Shown piece by piece: positions 22,738 through 34,554 of a DNA stretch of 37,630 nucleotides. Every line of letters starts with the position of its first letter. Position 1 is the first letter of the stretch. Under the pieces are notes generated by a model. It was not told the DNA's origin. It saw only the letters and a program-made list of their open reading frames with translations, and did no database searches. Origin of the DNA: Bacillota bacterium (GTDB lineage Bacteria > Bacillota > Sulfobacillia > Sulfobacillales > Sulfobacillaceae); NCBI GenBank assembly GCA_023475835.1, contig JAMCVM010000074.1, positions 1-37,630 on the forward strand, written 5' to 3'. Position numbers and translations under genes: made by a program.

Positions 22738-24873
22738 ATGGATTTGTTGATGCAATTGAATGAACCACAACGCATAGCGTGCGCTAAGACCGACGGCCCG
22801 GTGTTGATTCTAGCCGGGGCGGGCAGCGGCAAAACGCGAACGCTAACCTATCGGGTCGCTCATTTGATTCAGAATTTGGGCGTGGATCCGGGGGAAATTT
22901 TAGCTTTTACCTTTACCAACAAGGCTGCACGGGAGATGGTCGAACGGATCGACCAGTTGGTGGGCTCGGCGAGCAGGCGAATGTGGGTCGGGACGTTTCA
23001 TGCGATTTGCGTTCGGATCTTGCGCCAAGACATCGAGCGACTTGGGTTTGGCCCGCGGTTTTTAATTTATGATACGGATGATCAAAAGGCGCTCATGCGC
23101 TCGATTGTCCGAGACTTGGATTGGGACGAAAAAAAATTCCCTGCAGGCGCTCTTTTAGCTCAGATCAGTCGCGCCAAGAATAGCTTTATCGATCCCGATC
23201 ACTGGAATGACTTTTCGTTTATGGGAAGAAGAGTGCAAGAGGCATTTCAACGGTACCAAGAACGTCTAAGAGCCCTCAACGCATTAGACTTCGATGACTT
23301 GATCTATTTTGCGGTTAAGCTTTTGGAGGCGAACGAGGACGTTTTGGCGATGTACCATCGTCGCTTTCACTACGTGATGGTGGATGAATATCAAGATACC
23401 AACTTGGCCCAATATCGGATGATTGAGTTGATTGCGCGTGGGCATGGCAATTTGTGCGTGGTAGGAGATGATGACCAGGCCATTTATGGGTGGCGCGGGG
23501 CTGACATGCGCAATATTCTCGAGTTTCAAAAACAGTTCACCGGAGCCACGGTCGTGCGCCTTGAAGAAAATTATCGTTCGACGTCCATGATTTTAGAAGC
23601 GGCTAATGCTGTAGTCGAGCATAATCATGACCGATTGGGCAAGGAGTTGTGGACTAGTCGCGAGGGGGGCGCCAAACTTCGCTGGCATATCGCGCCCGAC
23701 GAAGAAAGTGAAGCATGGTATGCCGCCGAAGTGATTCATGAGGCCGTCGGCCGCGGTCGAGCTCCTGGAGACTGCGCGGTCTTGTATCGCACCAACGCCC
23801 AATCCCGGGCCCTGGAAATGGCCATGACCCGCGCTGGCATTGGCTACCGCTTGGTGGGCGGCAAGCGCTTTTATGAGCGCAAAGAAGTGAAAGATTTGCT
23901 TGCATATTTGAAGATCATTTATAACCCACAAGATGATATATCGCTGGCTCGGATTATCAATTTTCCCCGTCGCGGGATTGGTGATGTGGCCATTGGCCAC
24001 TTGCTGAAAGCCAGTCAACAGCAAGAGATTTCGCTCTATGAGACGCTCGGTGATGCGGCGAAGGTTAGTGGCTTGACCCCGGCCGCGCAAAAGGCGGCGG
24101 TTGAGTTGTGGGGCCAATTTCAAAAATGGCGTCAAGACCTTGGCCAGAGTCTGCCCGACCTGGTGCAGCAAGTTGCAGACGAAAGTGGGCTTTTGCGCTA
24201 TTTTGCCTCGGAAGGTGGCCGCGAGGGAGAAGAGCGGGTCGAAAATGTTGGAGAATTAATTTCTGAGGCCAAACGTTTTCAGGAGACGGAAGGCATCGAT
24301 GATTTGGGGGATTTCTTGGGGTTTTTAGCCCTGGTTTCCGATTGGGAAGCCACGGAAGATCGGGGCCAAGGCGCCTGGCTAATGACGGTCCACAGTGCCA
24401 AAGGTTTAGAGTTCCCGTTAGTCGTCTTGGTGGGCATGGAAGAAGGGGTATTTCCACATATCCGGTCCATTGAAGAGGATCGAGTCGAAGAGGAGCGCAG
24501 GCTGTGTTATGTCGCTCTGACTCGGGCCAGAGATGAGTTGTATCTGACTGCGGCGGAAACTCGGACGCTGATGGGGCGGACCGAATCGCATCCGGTGTCA
24601 CGATTTATAGCGGAAATTCCTGCCAATCTCATTGATGAATCGGAAGACCAAGACCATATGGGGATGGGACGAGCGTCCGTTAGGACGAGTGTGCCTGAGG
24701 GCGGCTATCAAGTCGGCGACCGATTGCGACACCCTCGGTTTGGCTGGGGTACGGTGGTGAGTCAACGCGGTGGCGGCGATGAATTGGAAATTACCATCGC
24801 CTTTCCAGGAGGCGGAATTCGTTCGTTTTTGGCCAAGTATGCGCAATTAGGCCGAGAGCAGGAAGAGGCTTAA
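22738..24873 (+). CDS. pcrA: ATP-dependent DNA helicase PcrA (UvrD/Rep family)
   Basis: 3'-5' SF1A helicase for repair and plasmid/rolling-circle replication. The 711-residue product has motif Q LNEPQRIAC, Walker A GAGSGKT at 27-33, motif Ia FTFTNKAAREMVERI, Walker B VMVDEYQDTN near 214-223, motif III QAIYGWRGAD, motif IV RLEENYRS, motif V TVHSAKGLEFP and motif VI YVALTRARDEL. The C-terminal GDRLRHPRFGWGTVV...FLAKYAQL is the Tudor-like RNA-polymerase-binding tail of PcrA. ligA starts directly after the stop. Confidence 0.96.
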   Translation: MDLLMQLNEPQRIACAKTDGPVLILAGAGSGKTRTLTYRVAHLIQNLGVDPGEILAFTFTNKAAREMVERIDQLVGSASRRMWVGTFHAICVRILRQDIERLGFGPRFLIYDTDDQKALMRSIVRDLDWDEKKFPAGALLAQISRAKNSFIDPDHWNDFSFMGRRVQEAFQRYQERLRALNALDFDDLIYFAVKLLEANEDVLAMYHRRFHYVMVDEYQDTNLAQYRMIELIARGHGNLCVVGDDDQAIYGWRGADMRNILEFQKQFTGATVVRLEENYRSTSMILEAANAVVEHNHDRLGKELWTSREGGAKLRWHIAPDEESEAWYAAEVIHEAVGRGRAPGDCAVLYRTNAQSRALEMAMTRAGIGYRLVGGKRFYERKEVKDLLAYLKIIYNPQDDISLARIINFPRRGIGDVAIGHLLKASQQQEISLYETLGDAAKVSGLTPAAQKAAVELWGQFQKWRQDLGQSLPDLVQQVADESGLLRYFASEGGREGEERVENVGELISEAKRFQETEGIDDLGDFLGFLALVSDWEATEDRGQGAWLMTVHSAKGLEFPLVVLVGMEEGVFPHIRSIEEDRVEEERRLCYVALTRARDELYLTAAETRTLMGRTESHPVSRFIAEIPANLIDESEDQDHMGMGRASVRTSVPEGGYQVGDRLRHPRFGWGTVVSQRGGGDELEITIAFPGGGIRSFLAKYAQLGREQEEA

Positions 24874-26874
<2,001 letters not shown>

Positions 26875-26941
26875 GTCTCGAGAGCAAGGGCCCGAGGGCA
26901 GGCGGTGGTGGTTTGGATGAAAAACGGAAAGGGGGGCTTGG

Positions 26942-27934
26942 ATGGAACCGGTATTAGAAGTCAAACATCTTCAAACACACTTTTTCACCGATGAGGGCGT
27001 GGTGCGGTCGGTCGACGACGTGAGCTTATCCATTAACGCTGAGGAGACCCTCGGCGTGGTCGGAGAATCAGGCTGTGGTAAGAGCGTGACTTCGCTCTCG
27101 ATTATGCGCCTGGTGCCAAATCCTCCCGGTCGAACCGTGGGCGGAGAGATCTGGTTTCGCGGCGAGGATCTGCTGCAAAAGCCTATGGATCAGATGCGGA
27201 AGATCCGCGGCAACAATCTAGCCATGATTTTTCAGGAGCCGATGACTTCCTTAAATCCGGTGTATACCATTGGTGATCAAATATCAGAAGCCATCCTGCT
27301 GCATCAAAAAATTGGCAAGCGCGAGGCGTGGTCGCGAGCAGTCGAGATGTTGCGAATGGTAGGCATTTCGTCGCCCGAGCAGCGAGTGAGGGAGTATCCT
27401 CACCAAATGTCGGGTGGGATGCGGCAGCGGGTAATGATCGCCATGGCACTTTCCTGCAACCCAGAACTCTTGATCGCCGACGAACCGACGACGGCTCTAG
27501 ATGTCACCATTCAAGCGCAGATTCTGGAACTGATGAAAGAAATGAAGCAAAAATTTCACACCGCGATCTTGCTGATTACCCACGACCTCGGAGTGGTTGC
27601 CGAGATGACGGATCGCGTATCCGTAATGTACGCCGGCAAGGTGGTGGAGGAATCGTCCACCAGGGACTTGTTCCGACGTCCCCTGCACCCTTATACCCAA
27701 GGTTTATTGGCTTCGATTCCGCGATTGGACACTCCGGTCGAAGACCGCTTGCATGTCATTGACGGCGTAGTCCCGAATTTGCTTCGTCTGCCGCCAGGAT
27801 GCGCGTTTGCGCCTCGTTGTCCGCGGGCAATGGAGGTATGCCGAGTCAAGACGCCAACATTGAACGAAGTCGAACCCGACCGCAAGGTCTCCTGCTGGCT
27901 GTATGCCAGCCCCAGTCAGGAGGCGGTGTCGTGA
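26942..27934 (+). CDS. Oligopeptide/dipeptide ABC transporter ATP-binding protein (OppD/DppD type)
   Basis: One of two ATPases that drive peptide import at the inner membrane face. The 330-residue product has Walker A GESGCGKS at 41-48, the Q-loop [12 protein letters not shown], signature [15 protein letters not shown], Walker [13 protein letters not shown] and H-loop ITHDL. The C-terminal oligo_HPY extension with [15 protein letters not shown] is specific to peptide/nickel transporters. The stop overlaps the GTG start of the second ATPase. No permease or binding protein is nearby, so substrate is unassigned. Confidence 0.93.
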   Translation: MEPVLEVKHLQTHFFTDEGVVRSVDDVSLSINAEETLGVVGESGCGKSVTSLSIMRLVPNPPGRTVGGEIWFRGEDLLQKPMDQMRKIRGNNLAMIFQEPMTSLNPVYTIGDQISEAILLHQKIGKREAWSRAVEMLRMVGISSPEQRVREYPHQMSGGMRQRVMIAMALSCNPELLIADEPTTALDVTIQAQILELMKEMKQKFHTAILLITHDLGVVAEMTDRVSVMYAGKVVEESSTRDLFRRPLHPYTQGLLASIPRLDTPVEDRLHVIDGVVPNLLRLPPGCAFAPRCPRAMEVCRVKTPTLNEVEPDRKVSCWLYASPSQEAVS

Positions 27935-28923
27935 GCGTGGTCGAACCCGTTCGAGATTTAGGCGACGTGTTGCTCTCAGTGAAGAATCTAAAAAAGTACT
28001 TCCCGATTACCGGGGGCATCATGTCGCGGGTGGTAGGCAACGTCCGCGCGGTCGATGGGGTCAGTTTCGATATCGCTCGCGGCGAGACCTTGGGCTTGGT
28101 GGGGGAGTCGGGTTGCGGCAAGACCACGACCGGACGAGCCGTTTTGCGCCTGATTGAACCGACGGCCGGCAGGGTTGAATTTGAAGGCAAAAATATTATG
28201 GAATTCTCGCCTAAGGCTATGCGCGCGGTTCGTCGCCAAATGCAGATTATTTTCCAAGATCCGTTTGGGTCATTGAATCCTCGGATGTCAGTGGGGCAAA
28301 TTATTCAAGAGCCCTTAGTCATTCATGGGGTCGGCAACCGGACCCAGCGCGAAGCTAGGGTGAAGGAATTATTGGACGTGGTGGGCTTGGCTTCATATCA
28401 TGTCCAACGCTTTCCGCATGAGTTTTCGGGTGGCCAGCGGCAACGGGTAGGCATCGCCCGGGCTCTTGCGCTCAACCCCAAGTTGATTGTTGCGGATGAG
28501 CCGGTATCGGCGTTAGACGTATCGATTCAGTCTCAAATCTTAAATTTGCTCGAAGACCTGCAAAAGGAATTTGACCTCACCTATTTGTTTATCGCTCACG
28601 GCCTAAATGTCATCCGCCACATTTCTGACCGCGTGGGCGTCATGTACTTGGGGGTCATGGTGGAACTGGGGTCTGCTGCTGAGATTTATCAAAAACCCTT
28701 GCATCCATACACCGAAGCATTGTTTTCGGCGATTCCAGTGCCCAACCCCGAACTCAAGCGGTCGCGGATAGTGTTGCAAGGAGACCTGCCAAGCCCGGTT
28801 CATCCCCCGTCAGGTTGTCGGTTTCATACCCGTTGCCCGATTGCGCAAGATCGCTGTCGAAGGGAAGTGCCGGTGTGGAAAGAATCCTTCCCTGGCCATT
28901 TTGTCGCCTGTCACTTTCGCTAG
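27931..28923 (+). CDS. Oligopeptide/dipeptide ABC transporter ATP-binding protein (OppF/DppF type)
   Basis: Second ATPase of the pair. The 330-residue product has Walker [19 protein letters not shown]-loop [15 protein letters not shown], signature [15 protein letters not shown], Walker [13 protein letters not shown], and a C-terminal [15 protein letters not shown]. The H-loop reads IAHGL where family members usually have SHDL; the histidine is kept. The start is GTG at 27931, seven bases after GGAGG and overlapping the first gene (GTGA); the open frame extends to 27799 but has no site there. Functions with permeases encoded elsewhere. Confidence 0.93.
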   Translation: MSVVEPVRDLGDVLLSVKNLKKYFPITGGIMSRVVGNVRAVDGVSFDIARGETLGLVGESGCGKTTTGRAVLRLIEPTAGRVEFEGKNIMEFSPKAMRAVRRQMQIIFQDPFGSLNPRMSVGQIIQEPLVIHGVGNRTQREARVKELLDVVGLASYHVQRFPHEFSGGQRQRVGIARALALNPKLIVADEPVSALDVSIQSQILNLLEDLQKEFDLTYLFIAHGLNVIRHISDRVGVMYLGVMVELGSAAEIYQKPLHPYTEALFSAIPVPNPELKRSRIVLQGDLPSPVHPPSGCRFHTRCPIAQDRCRREVPVWKESFPGHFVACHFR

Positions 28924-28987
28924 GGGGGCGGGATTGACCGAGCCGAGATGCGGTGCCTGAGGCGGCTGAGTCCCATCGGAGCCGTGA

Positions 28988-29020
28988 TATAATCGAGCAA
29001 TAGCGAGGGGGCTTGTCGAT
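28988..29020 (+). promoter_or_regulatory. Possible -10 element and leader of gatC
   Basis: TATAAT at 28988-28993 lies 27 bases before the TTG start of gatC. No -35 hexamer is visible at the right distance. GAGGGGG (29005-29011) acts as the ribosome-binding site. Confidence 0.4.
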
Positions 29021-29323
29021 TTGCGACTGTCAACGGATTTGGTGGCATATGTGTCGGATTTAGCACATCTACGTCTAAATATGACGGATGTGGAGAGGAT
29101 TGCCAATGAATTGGGACGTGTTCTAGACTATGTCGAGGTTCTCCAAGCCGTGGATACGAGTGCGGTCGATGCCACCTGGCAAGGGTCTCGCGGGCCGGGG
29201 GGGATGCGTTCGGATGAAGCAGGGCCATCGTTGGATCCCTTAGTGGCGTTGGCCAATGCGCCAGCGGCCCAAAATGGGATGTTTCGAATCCCTCGGATCT
29301 TAGCGGAGGGAGAGGATCAGTGA
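29021..29323 (+). CDS. gatC: Asp-tRNA(Asn)/Glu-tRNA(Gln) amidotransferase subunit C
   Basis: Small subunit that holds GatA and GatB together. The 100-residue product has the family layout: YVSDLAHLRLNMTDVERIANELGRVLDYVEVLQAVDT, a central proline-free linker, then R.DEAGPSLDP and the end ...NGMFRIPRIL. The start is TTG at 29021 with GAGGGGG about nine bases upstream; the next in-frame ATG would remove the first helix. The stop overlaps the gatA start by one base. Confidence 0.92.
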   Translation: MRLSTDLVAYVSDLAHLRLNMTDVERIANELGRVLDYVEVLQAVDTSAVDATWQGSRGPGGMRSDEAGPSLDPLVALANAPAAQNGMFRIPRILAEGEDQ

Positions 29324-30771
29324 TGGCAGTTCCCGATTATTCAGCGAAGGGTCTGGCTGACGCGGTGAGAAGTGGCCAGGTCTCAGCGGAAAGCGCGATG
29401 ATTGGGTATTTGGAACGGATTCGGGCCACTGAGCCTGAAGTGCATGCACTCTTGGCTCAAGATCAAGACTTGGCCTTAAGTCGCGCCCAAGGCGTGGACC
29501 GCATGCCCTTGGATCAGAAAAGCCACCTGGCTTTGGCAGGTGTGCCGCTGGTGGTCAAGGATAATATCGTGACCAAAGAGTTTCCAACTACGGCGGGTTC
29601 TCGCATGCTGGAAGGCTTTCATTCTCCGTACACGGCGACGGCAGTAGAGCGCGCCGAGGCCCAAGGCGCTATTGTGTTGGCTAAGAGCAACTTGGACGAG
29701 TTCGGCATGGGTTCGTCGACCGAACATTCGGCGTTTGGGCCGACTAAAAATCCGTGGGATTTGACTAGGGTGCCAGGCGGGTCGAGTGGCGGGTCGGCGG
29801 CGGCGGTGGCGGTAGGGATGGCGCCCTTAGCCCTGGGATCGGATACTGGCGGATCCATTCGTCAGCCCGCGGCTTTTTGTGGGATCGTAGGCCTTAAGCC
29901 GACTTATGGGCGGGTCTCTCGCTATGGGCTCATTGCCTACGCTTCCAGTTTAGATCAAATTGGGCCTTTGGCTCGAACTGTCGAGGATGTTGGTCTGTTG
30001 CTGCAGGTGATTAGTGGGCAGGACGTGAGGGATGCTACCAGTGGGGAAAATCCTGTCTCCGATTATTTGGCGGAGTTAAAGCGGCCACTTGAGGGCCTTA
30101 GGGTAGGGATGCCCAAAGAGTATTTTGGTCAAGGCATTGACCCTAAGGTGCGATCGGTGGTTGAAAAGATGTTGACTCGTTTAGCGACCGAGGGAGTGAC
30201 GGTGATCGAGATTGAAATGCCGCACACCCGCTACGCTATCGCCACGTATTACCTGATTGCCCCAGCCGAGGCTTCTTCCAACTTATCGCGATACGACGGA
30301 ATTCGTTACGGATTTCGGGCTCCGGCCACGGATCTTGACTCATTGTATCGAAATACCCGCGCTCAGGGCATGGGCGAAGAAGTGCAGCGAAGGATCTTGC
30401 TGGGCACGCATGTGCTGTCGGCGGGCTACTACGATCAATACTATGTCAAAGCTCAGAAAGTCAGAACATTGATTCGGCGCGACTTTGATGAAGCCTTCCA
30501 GACCGTCGATTTGGTGGTGACGCCAAGCGCCCCGGATTTGCCCTTTGTTCTCGGTTCGCGGTCGGATGATCCGATGCAGATGTATTTATCAGACATCTGC
30601 ACCGTCACGGCCAATTTGGCCGGATTGCCAGCCCTTTCGGTTCCGGCCGGATTTGATGATGGGCTTCCCATTGGGATGCAGTGGATTGGTCCAGCCTGGT
30701 CGGAAGACTTGTTGCTGAGAGCCGGCTACATGGTGGAACAGATGGTAGAACGGCCTCGTTGGCCTCTGTAA
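29323..30771 (+). CDS. gatA: Amidotransferase subunit A (amidase)
   Basis: Glutaminase component of the GatCAB transamidosome that converts Glu-tRNA(Gln) or Asp-tRNA(Asn). In the 482-residue product the amidase-signature triad is visible: Lys79 (VVKDNI), Ser154 (GGSSGGSAAA) and Ser178 (DTGGSIRQPA), at the same positions as in characterised GatA proteins. The C-terminus has the LPIGMQWIGPAWSED segment. The start is the ATG at 29323, seven bases after GAGAGG and overlapping the gatC stop. Implies the organism lacks or supplements GlnRS and/or AsnRS. Confidence 0.96.
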   Translation: MAVPDYSAKGLADAVRSGQVSAESAMIGYLERIRATEPEVHALLAQDQDLALSRAQGVDRMPLDQKSHLALAGVPLVVKDNIVTKEFPTTAGSRMLEGFHSPYTATAVERAEAQGAIVLAKSNLDEFGMGSSTEHSAFGPTKNPWDLTRVPGGSSGGSAAAVAVGMAPLALGSDTGGSIRQPAAFCGIVGLKPTYGRVSRYGLIAYASSLDQIGPLARTVEDVGLLLQVISGQDVRDATSGENPVSDYLAELKRPLEGLRVGMPKEYFGQGIDPKVRSVVEKMLTRLATEGVTVIEIEMPHTRYAIATYYLIAPAEASSNLSRYDGIRYGFRAPATDLDSLYRNTRAQGMGEEVQRRILLGTHVLSAGYYDQYYVKAQKVRTLIRRDFDEAFQTVDLVVTPSAPDLPFVLGSRSDDPMQMYLSDICTVTANLAGLPALSVPAGFDDGLPIGMQWIGPAWSEDLLLRAGYMVEQMVERPRWPL

Positions 30772-30822
30772 AAGGACGTGAGGGTGAACCGTGGAGTGGC
30801 TGATGGGGGAGAGGACATTGGG

Positions 30823-32289
30823 ATGGTAGACGAGGCGTATCGTGTGGTGATCGGTTTAGAGGTGCACGTAGAGTTGAAGACGCGGACTAAGCTTTTTTGC
30901 CGATGTGTAAATGCGTTTGGTTCCGCCCCGAATACCCAGACTTGTCCCGTGTGTTTGGGATTGCCTGGAGTGCTTCCGGTTTTGAATCGAAACGCCGTCT
31001 CCTTGGCGGTTAAAGCAGGAATGGCTCTTCATTGTAGGATTCGATCGGTCTCCAAGTTTGACCGAAAACAGTATTTTTATCCCGATTTGCCCAAGGCTTA
31101 TCAAATTTCGCAATATGATTTGCCATTCGCCGAGTGGGGATTTGTGCCGATCGCCGACGGAGCCGAGGTCAAGCGGATTCGTATTCGCCGGGTTCACATG
31201 GAAGAAGATGCGGGGAAATTAAATCATATTGGCCAAAATTTGAAAGAAGCGGAAGGCTCGCTCGTCGATTTGAATCGAGCGGGGGTCCCCTTGATTGAGA
31301 TCGTCTCTGAGCCCGATATGGGCTCTGCGGAGGAAGCGCGGCGATATTTAACCGAGTTGCGCACCATTCTAAGCTACCTCGATGTTTCCGACTTACGGAT
31401 GGAAGAAGGCTCCATGCGTTGCGATGCGAACGTTTCTTTAAAGCCTAGGGGGTATCAAGGCAGTCTCGAAGACTTGCCTCGGGTCGAAGTCAAAAATGTC
31501 AACTCGATTCGCAATGTTGGCCGAGCGATTGAATATGAGATTGAGCGCCAAGCGGCCCGGCTCAGCCAAGGCGAACGTGTTATCAAGGAGACGCGGGGGT
31601 TCGACGATGGCCGAGGGCGCACCTATAGTCAACGAAGCAAGGAAGAGGCCAATGACTATCGGTATTTTCCTGAGCCTGATCTGCCACCTCTGGTGCTGGA
31701 TGAATCCTGGTTGGCGGAGGTCCAGGCCAGTCTACCGCTGTTGCCCGATGCGTGGCGAGAACGGCTCCGCGGTCTGGGCGTAGCCAGCCAGGATGTCGAA
31801 GTGCTGGTTCAAGATCGGGTGCAGGTCGCCTTTTTATCCGAAGCGCTGTCGTTTACCGACGATGTGCGCGCGGTCAGCAGTTGGATGCTTTCCGATATGT
31901 TGCGCCTGTTGAACGAACGGGGCCTAGGGTTTGACCAAAGTCCGGTCAGTCCTAAAGACTTGGTTGACCTGTTGGGGTTCATTGCCGATGGCAAGATTTC
32001 GGGACGTATGGCCAAGGAAGTTTTGGATAAGATGTTCGAAAGCGGAGAATCGGCGGCGGTGTGGGTAAAGCGATTGGGCATGGCCCAGATTACCGACGAT
32101 AGTCTTTTGCGGGGGCAAGTGGCTGAAGTCTTGGCAGAACACGGCAAGGTGGTTGCCGACTATCGTGCGGGCAAGGAGAGGGCGTTTGGGTTTTTGGTGG
32201 GTCAAATGATGAAGCGTACCCAGGGACAAGCGAGTCCCGAGGTCGTCAATCGGTTGCTCAAGGAAGCGTTGGAATTTGATGCCCAGTAG
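30823..32289 (+). CDS. gatB: Amidotransferase subunit B
   Basis: tRNA-binding and kinase subunit of GatCAB. The 488-residue product has VVIGLEVHVEL at the N-terminus and a zinc site of Cys26, Cys28, Cys41 and Cys44 (CRC...CPVC). The KFDRKQYFYPDLPKAYQISQ motif, HMEEDAGKL, DLNRAGVPLIEIVSEPD, RCDANVSL and a C-terminal YqeY-like tail follow. The start is ATG at 30823, eight bases after GGAGAGG; an earlier in-frame GTG at 30778 has no site and would add 15 atypical residues. The stop overlaps the LD-carboxypeptidase start. Confidence 0.96.
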   Translation: MVDEAYRVVIGLEVHVELKTRTKLFCRCVNAFGSAPNTQTCPVCLGLPGVLPVLNRNAVSLAVKAGMALHCRIRSVSKFDRKQYFYPDLPKAYQISQYDLPFAEWGFVPIADGAEVKRIRIRRVHMEEDAGKLNHIGQNLKEAEGSLVDLNRAGVPLIEIVSEPDMGSAEEARRYLTELRTILSYLDVSDLRMEEGSMRCDANVSLKPRGYQGSLEDLPRVEVKNVNSIRNVGRAIEYEIERQAARLSQGERVIKETRGFDDGRGRTYSQRSKEEANDYRYFPEPDLPPLVLDESWLAEVQASLPLLPDAWRERLRGLGVASQDVEVLVQDRVQVAFLSEALSFTDDVRAVSSWMLSDMLRLLNERGLGFDQSPVSPKDLVDLLGFIADGKISGRMAKEVLDKMFESGESAAVWVKRLGMAQITDDSLLRGQVAEVLAEHGKVVADYRAGKERAFGFLVGQMMKRTQGQASPEVVNRLLKEALEFDAQ

Positions 32290-33199
32290 GCGGCCTCGGG
32301 CGTTGACCAGGGGATCTAGAATCCGAGTGGTGGCGCCCGCCGGTCGAGTGAACAGAGAGCGGCTGGAACAGGGAGTTTTAGGCCTCCAAGGATTGGGATT
32401 TGAGGTCAGCCTGGCCGAGCACATATGGCATAGTGCCGGGTATCTGGCCGGCACGGACGAGATGCGGGCGCGAGATTTGGAAGAGGCTTTAGTAGACGAG
32501 TCCTTAGACGCTGTATTTTTGGCCCGCGGCGGCTGGGGGACGTTACGGGCATTGCCCTTGCTTGACGCTGAGCGCATCGCACGGGCAACGCCTAAAGTGG
32601 TGCTTGGCTACAGTGATATTACGGCTTTGCATGGATTTTTGAACGGTTTGGGTTGGGTTACCTTTCATGGTCCAGTGGTCGAGATGGACTGGAAGAGTGA
32701 AAATGGGATCGAAGCCTTGCGGATTGTGGGCGGAGGGAGCGGCTTTATCGGAGACAGTCCGATGGAGCACTTGTGGCAAAGCCAAGATTTTTCCGGGCCC
32801 CTCACCACCCCTTGGGTCGGTGGTAATTTGTCGGTGTTCTGTGCATCGTTGAAGACGCCGTTTGAAGTTGACGTGAGGGATAAGGTCTTATATCTGGAAG
32901 AGGTGCAAGAGCCACCCTATCGCATTGACCGTATGATGACGCAGTTGCGATTGGCGGGTGTGCTCAGCCAAGCCTGTGCCATTGTGTTTGGGGAAGCTAT
33001 CCGCTGTCAAGGCGATCCCGAGCTTGCCGACTATGGCCCCCGCGATGTGGTCATGGAGCAGTGTCGACGGGCGGGGGTCGATCTGTTTTGGGGTCTTCCT
33101 GCCGGCCATGGTGTCAAGAAACTCACCCTCCCATTGGGGTGGCCGCTGAGCATTGAAGATGGCTGGGTGCGACTGACAGAGGCTGCGGTTGGATCATGA
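32279..33199 (+). CDS. LD-carboxypeptidase (peptidase family S66, LdcA-like)
   Basis: Trims the terminal D-alanine from murein tetrapeptides during cell-wall recycling; S66 also includes microcin-immunity MccF proteins. In the 306-residue product the nucleophile is Ser112 in GYSDITALH, the catalytic Glu lies in LYLEEVQEPPYRIDRM near 205-220 and His in GLPAGHG near 275. RGGWGTLRALPLLD forms the substrate pocket. No signal peptide is seen, so it is cytoplasmic. The ATG overlaps the gatB stop, and its own stop overlaps the methyltransferase start (ATGA). Confidence 0.9.
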   Translation: MPSRRPRALTRGSRIRVVAPAGRVNRERLEQGVLGLQGLGFEVSLAEHIWHSAGYLAGTDEMRARDLEEALVDESLDAVFLARGGWGTLRALPLLDAERIARATPKVVLGYSDITALHGFLNGLGWVTFHGPVVEMDWKSENGIEALRIVGGGSGFIGDSPMEHLWQSQDFSGPLTTPWVGGNLSVFCASLKTPFEVDVRDKVLYLEEVQEPPYRIDRMMTQLRLAGVLSQACAIVFGEAIRCQGDPELADYGPRDVVMEQCRRAGVDLFWGLPAGHGVKKLTLPLGWPLSIEDGWVRLTEAAVGS

Positions 33200-34554
33200 C
33201 CGTAGGCGAGGTCGATCTCAAGATCTTACGCATGGGGCAAAATGGGGAAGGCGTGGCCACCTTGCCGGATGGTCGAATCGTTTTTGTCGCTGGGGCGTTG
33301 CCGGGCGAGACCGTGCGCGCGGAAGTCACCGAGGAGAGGAAAACCTTTGCCCGAGCCCGAGTGTGCTCCATCATCGATCAAAGCCCGGACCGGGAACCCG
33401 CTCCTTGCCCTGTGTTTAATCAGTGTGGCGGGTGCGATTTTCAACATTGGCGCTACGCTGCCGAATTAGCTTACAAGCAAGCGTGGATCGGTGAAAGTTT
33501 GGCCCGAATTGGACACCTGAGCGACGTGTCCATCCGGCCGATTATTGGAGCCGAGAATCCGTACGGCTATCGCAATAAAGGTCAGTTTCCGTGGGGTACG
33601 GACCGAGGTGGGCATCCAATCCTAGGACTTTACGCCCGGGGCAGTCATCGCTTGGTGCAGGTGTCGTCTTGTGCTATTCAAAGCGGCGTGATCAATCGCA
33701 TCCTGGCGGTGGCGCCGGGGATAGCCCGGGAACTGGGCCTGTCGACCTATCAAGAAAAAGTACACCGCGGGACTCTGCGCCATCTATTGGTGCGCAGTGC
33801 GAAAGACGGCTCCGGCGCGCTGGTCGCTCTGATCGTCAAGGACCGAGATCCGCGGCTGGTGCACTTGGCCGAGGCGCTGATGACAGCGGTCCCCGAGGTG
33901 GTTGGGGTAGTAGAAAATGTCAACGTCGCCGAAAGCAACCGAGTGTTGGGAGATCAAAGTATTTTGCTTGCCGGTCGACCCTATTTTTTGGATACTATTT
34001 TGGGACAGACCTTTCGCGTCTCGACCCGTACGTTCTTTCAAGTCAATCCGTACCAAGTCGAGCACTTATATGATACGGTGCGCCAGGCCGTGTCAAAAAC
34101 TGCCCGCGAAGTATGGGATTTGTATGCCGGTGTGGGTACGGTGGCCTGCTTGGTGGCCCCTCAAGTGGAGTCGGTTAGGGCGGTCGAAGTGAACGCGTCT
34201 GCCGTGAAAGACGCTATCGTCAATGCGCAATTGAACCATCTGGATAACGTGCGGGTGGATGCGGCAAGCGTAGAACAATGGCTCAGCCAAAAACCTGACA
34301 CAAAAGCCGTGGACGTGATCATTGTCGACCCGCCACGGGCCGGTCTCAATTCTCAAGCCGTGCACAGCTTAAACCAGTTGGCGGCGAAGCAACTCATCTA
34401 TGTCAGCTGTAATCCGGACACGCTGGCCAGAGATTTGAATTTGCTCCGGGTTCAATATGAGGTCGAGTGGATTCAACCCGTCGATATGTTCCCGGAGACG
34501 GACCACGTCGAGTGCTGTGTTGTGCTCAGACGCCCGGAAGACCGTCACGGTTAA
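33196..34554 (+). CDS. TrmA/RlmD-type RNA m5U methyltransferase with TRAM and Fe-S cluster
   Basis: Methylates uridine C5 in rRNA (RlmD/RlmCD-like) or tRNA (TrmA); the exact target is not readable. In the 452-residue product an N-terminal TRAM domain (GEGVATLPDGRIVFVAGALPGE) is followed by the cluster ligands Cys71, Cys77 and Cys80 (CPVFNQCGGC) and a fourth Cys near 157. The SAM-binding DLYAGVGTVACL lies near 312-323 and catalytic Cys in YVSCNPDTLARDL near 397. The start overlaps the preceding stop. The stop codon overlaps that of the convergent permease gene by three bases. Confidence 0.92.
   Translation: MTVGEVDLKILRMGQNGEGVATLPDGRIVFVAGALPGETVRAEVTEERKTFARARVCSIIDQSPDREPAPCPVFNQCGGCDFQHWRYAAELAYKQAWIGESLARIGHLSDVSIRPIIGAENPYGYRNKGQFPWGTDRGGHPILGLYARGSHRLVQVSSCAIQSGVINRILAVAPGIARELGLSTYQEKVHRGTLRHLLVRSAKDGSGALVALIVKDRDPRLVHLAEALMTAVPEVVGVVENVNVAESNRVLGDQSILLAGRPYFLDTILGQTFRVSTRTFFQVNPYQVEHLYDTVRQAVSKTAREVWDLYAGVGTVACLVAPQVESVRAVEVNASAVKDAIVNAQLNHLDNVRVDAASVEQWLSQKPDTKAVDVIIVDPPRAGLNSQAVHSLNQLAAKQLIYVSCNPDTLARDLNLLRVQYEVEWIQPVDMFPETDHVECCVVLRRPEDRHG

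Noticed and set aside
22097-22768. Long minus-strand open frame opposite yerC
   Set aside because: It lies antisense to a clear YerC gene, has no family features and no ribosome-binding site, so it is a shadow frame.
28934-28993. Full promoter for gatC using TTGACC at 28934-28939
   Set aside because: The hexamer is about 48 bases from the TATAAT at 28988, far too distant to act as its -35 box.
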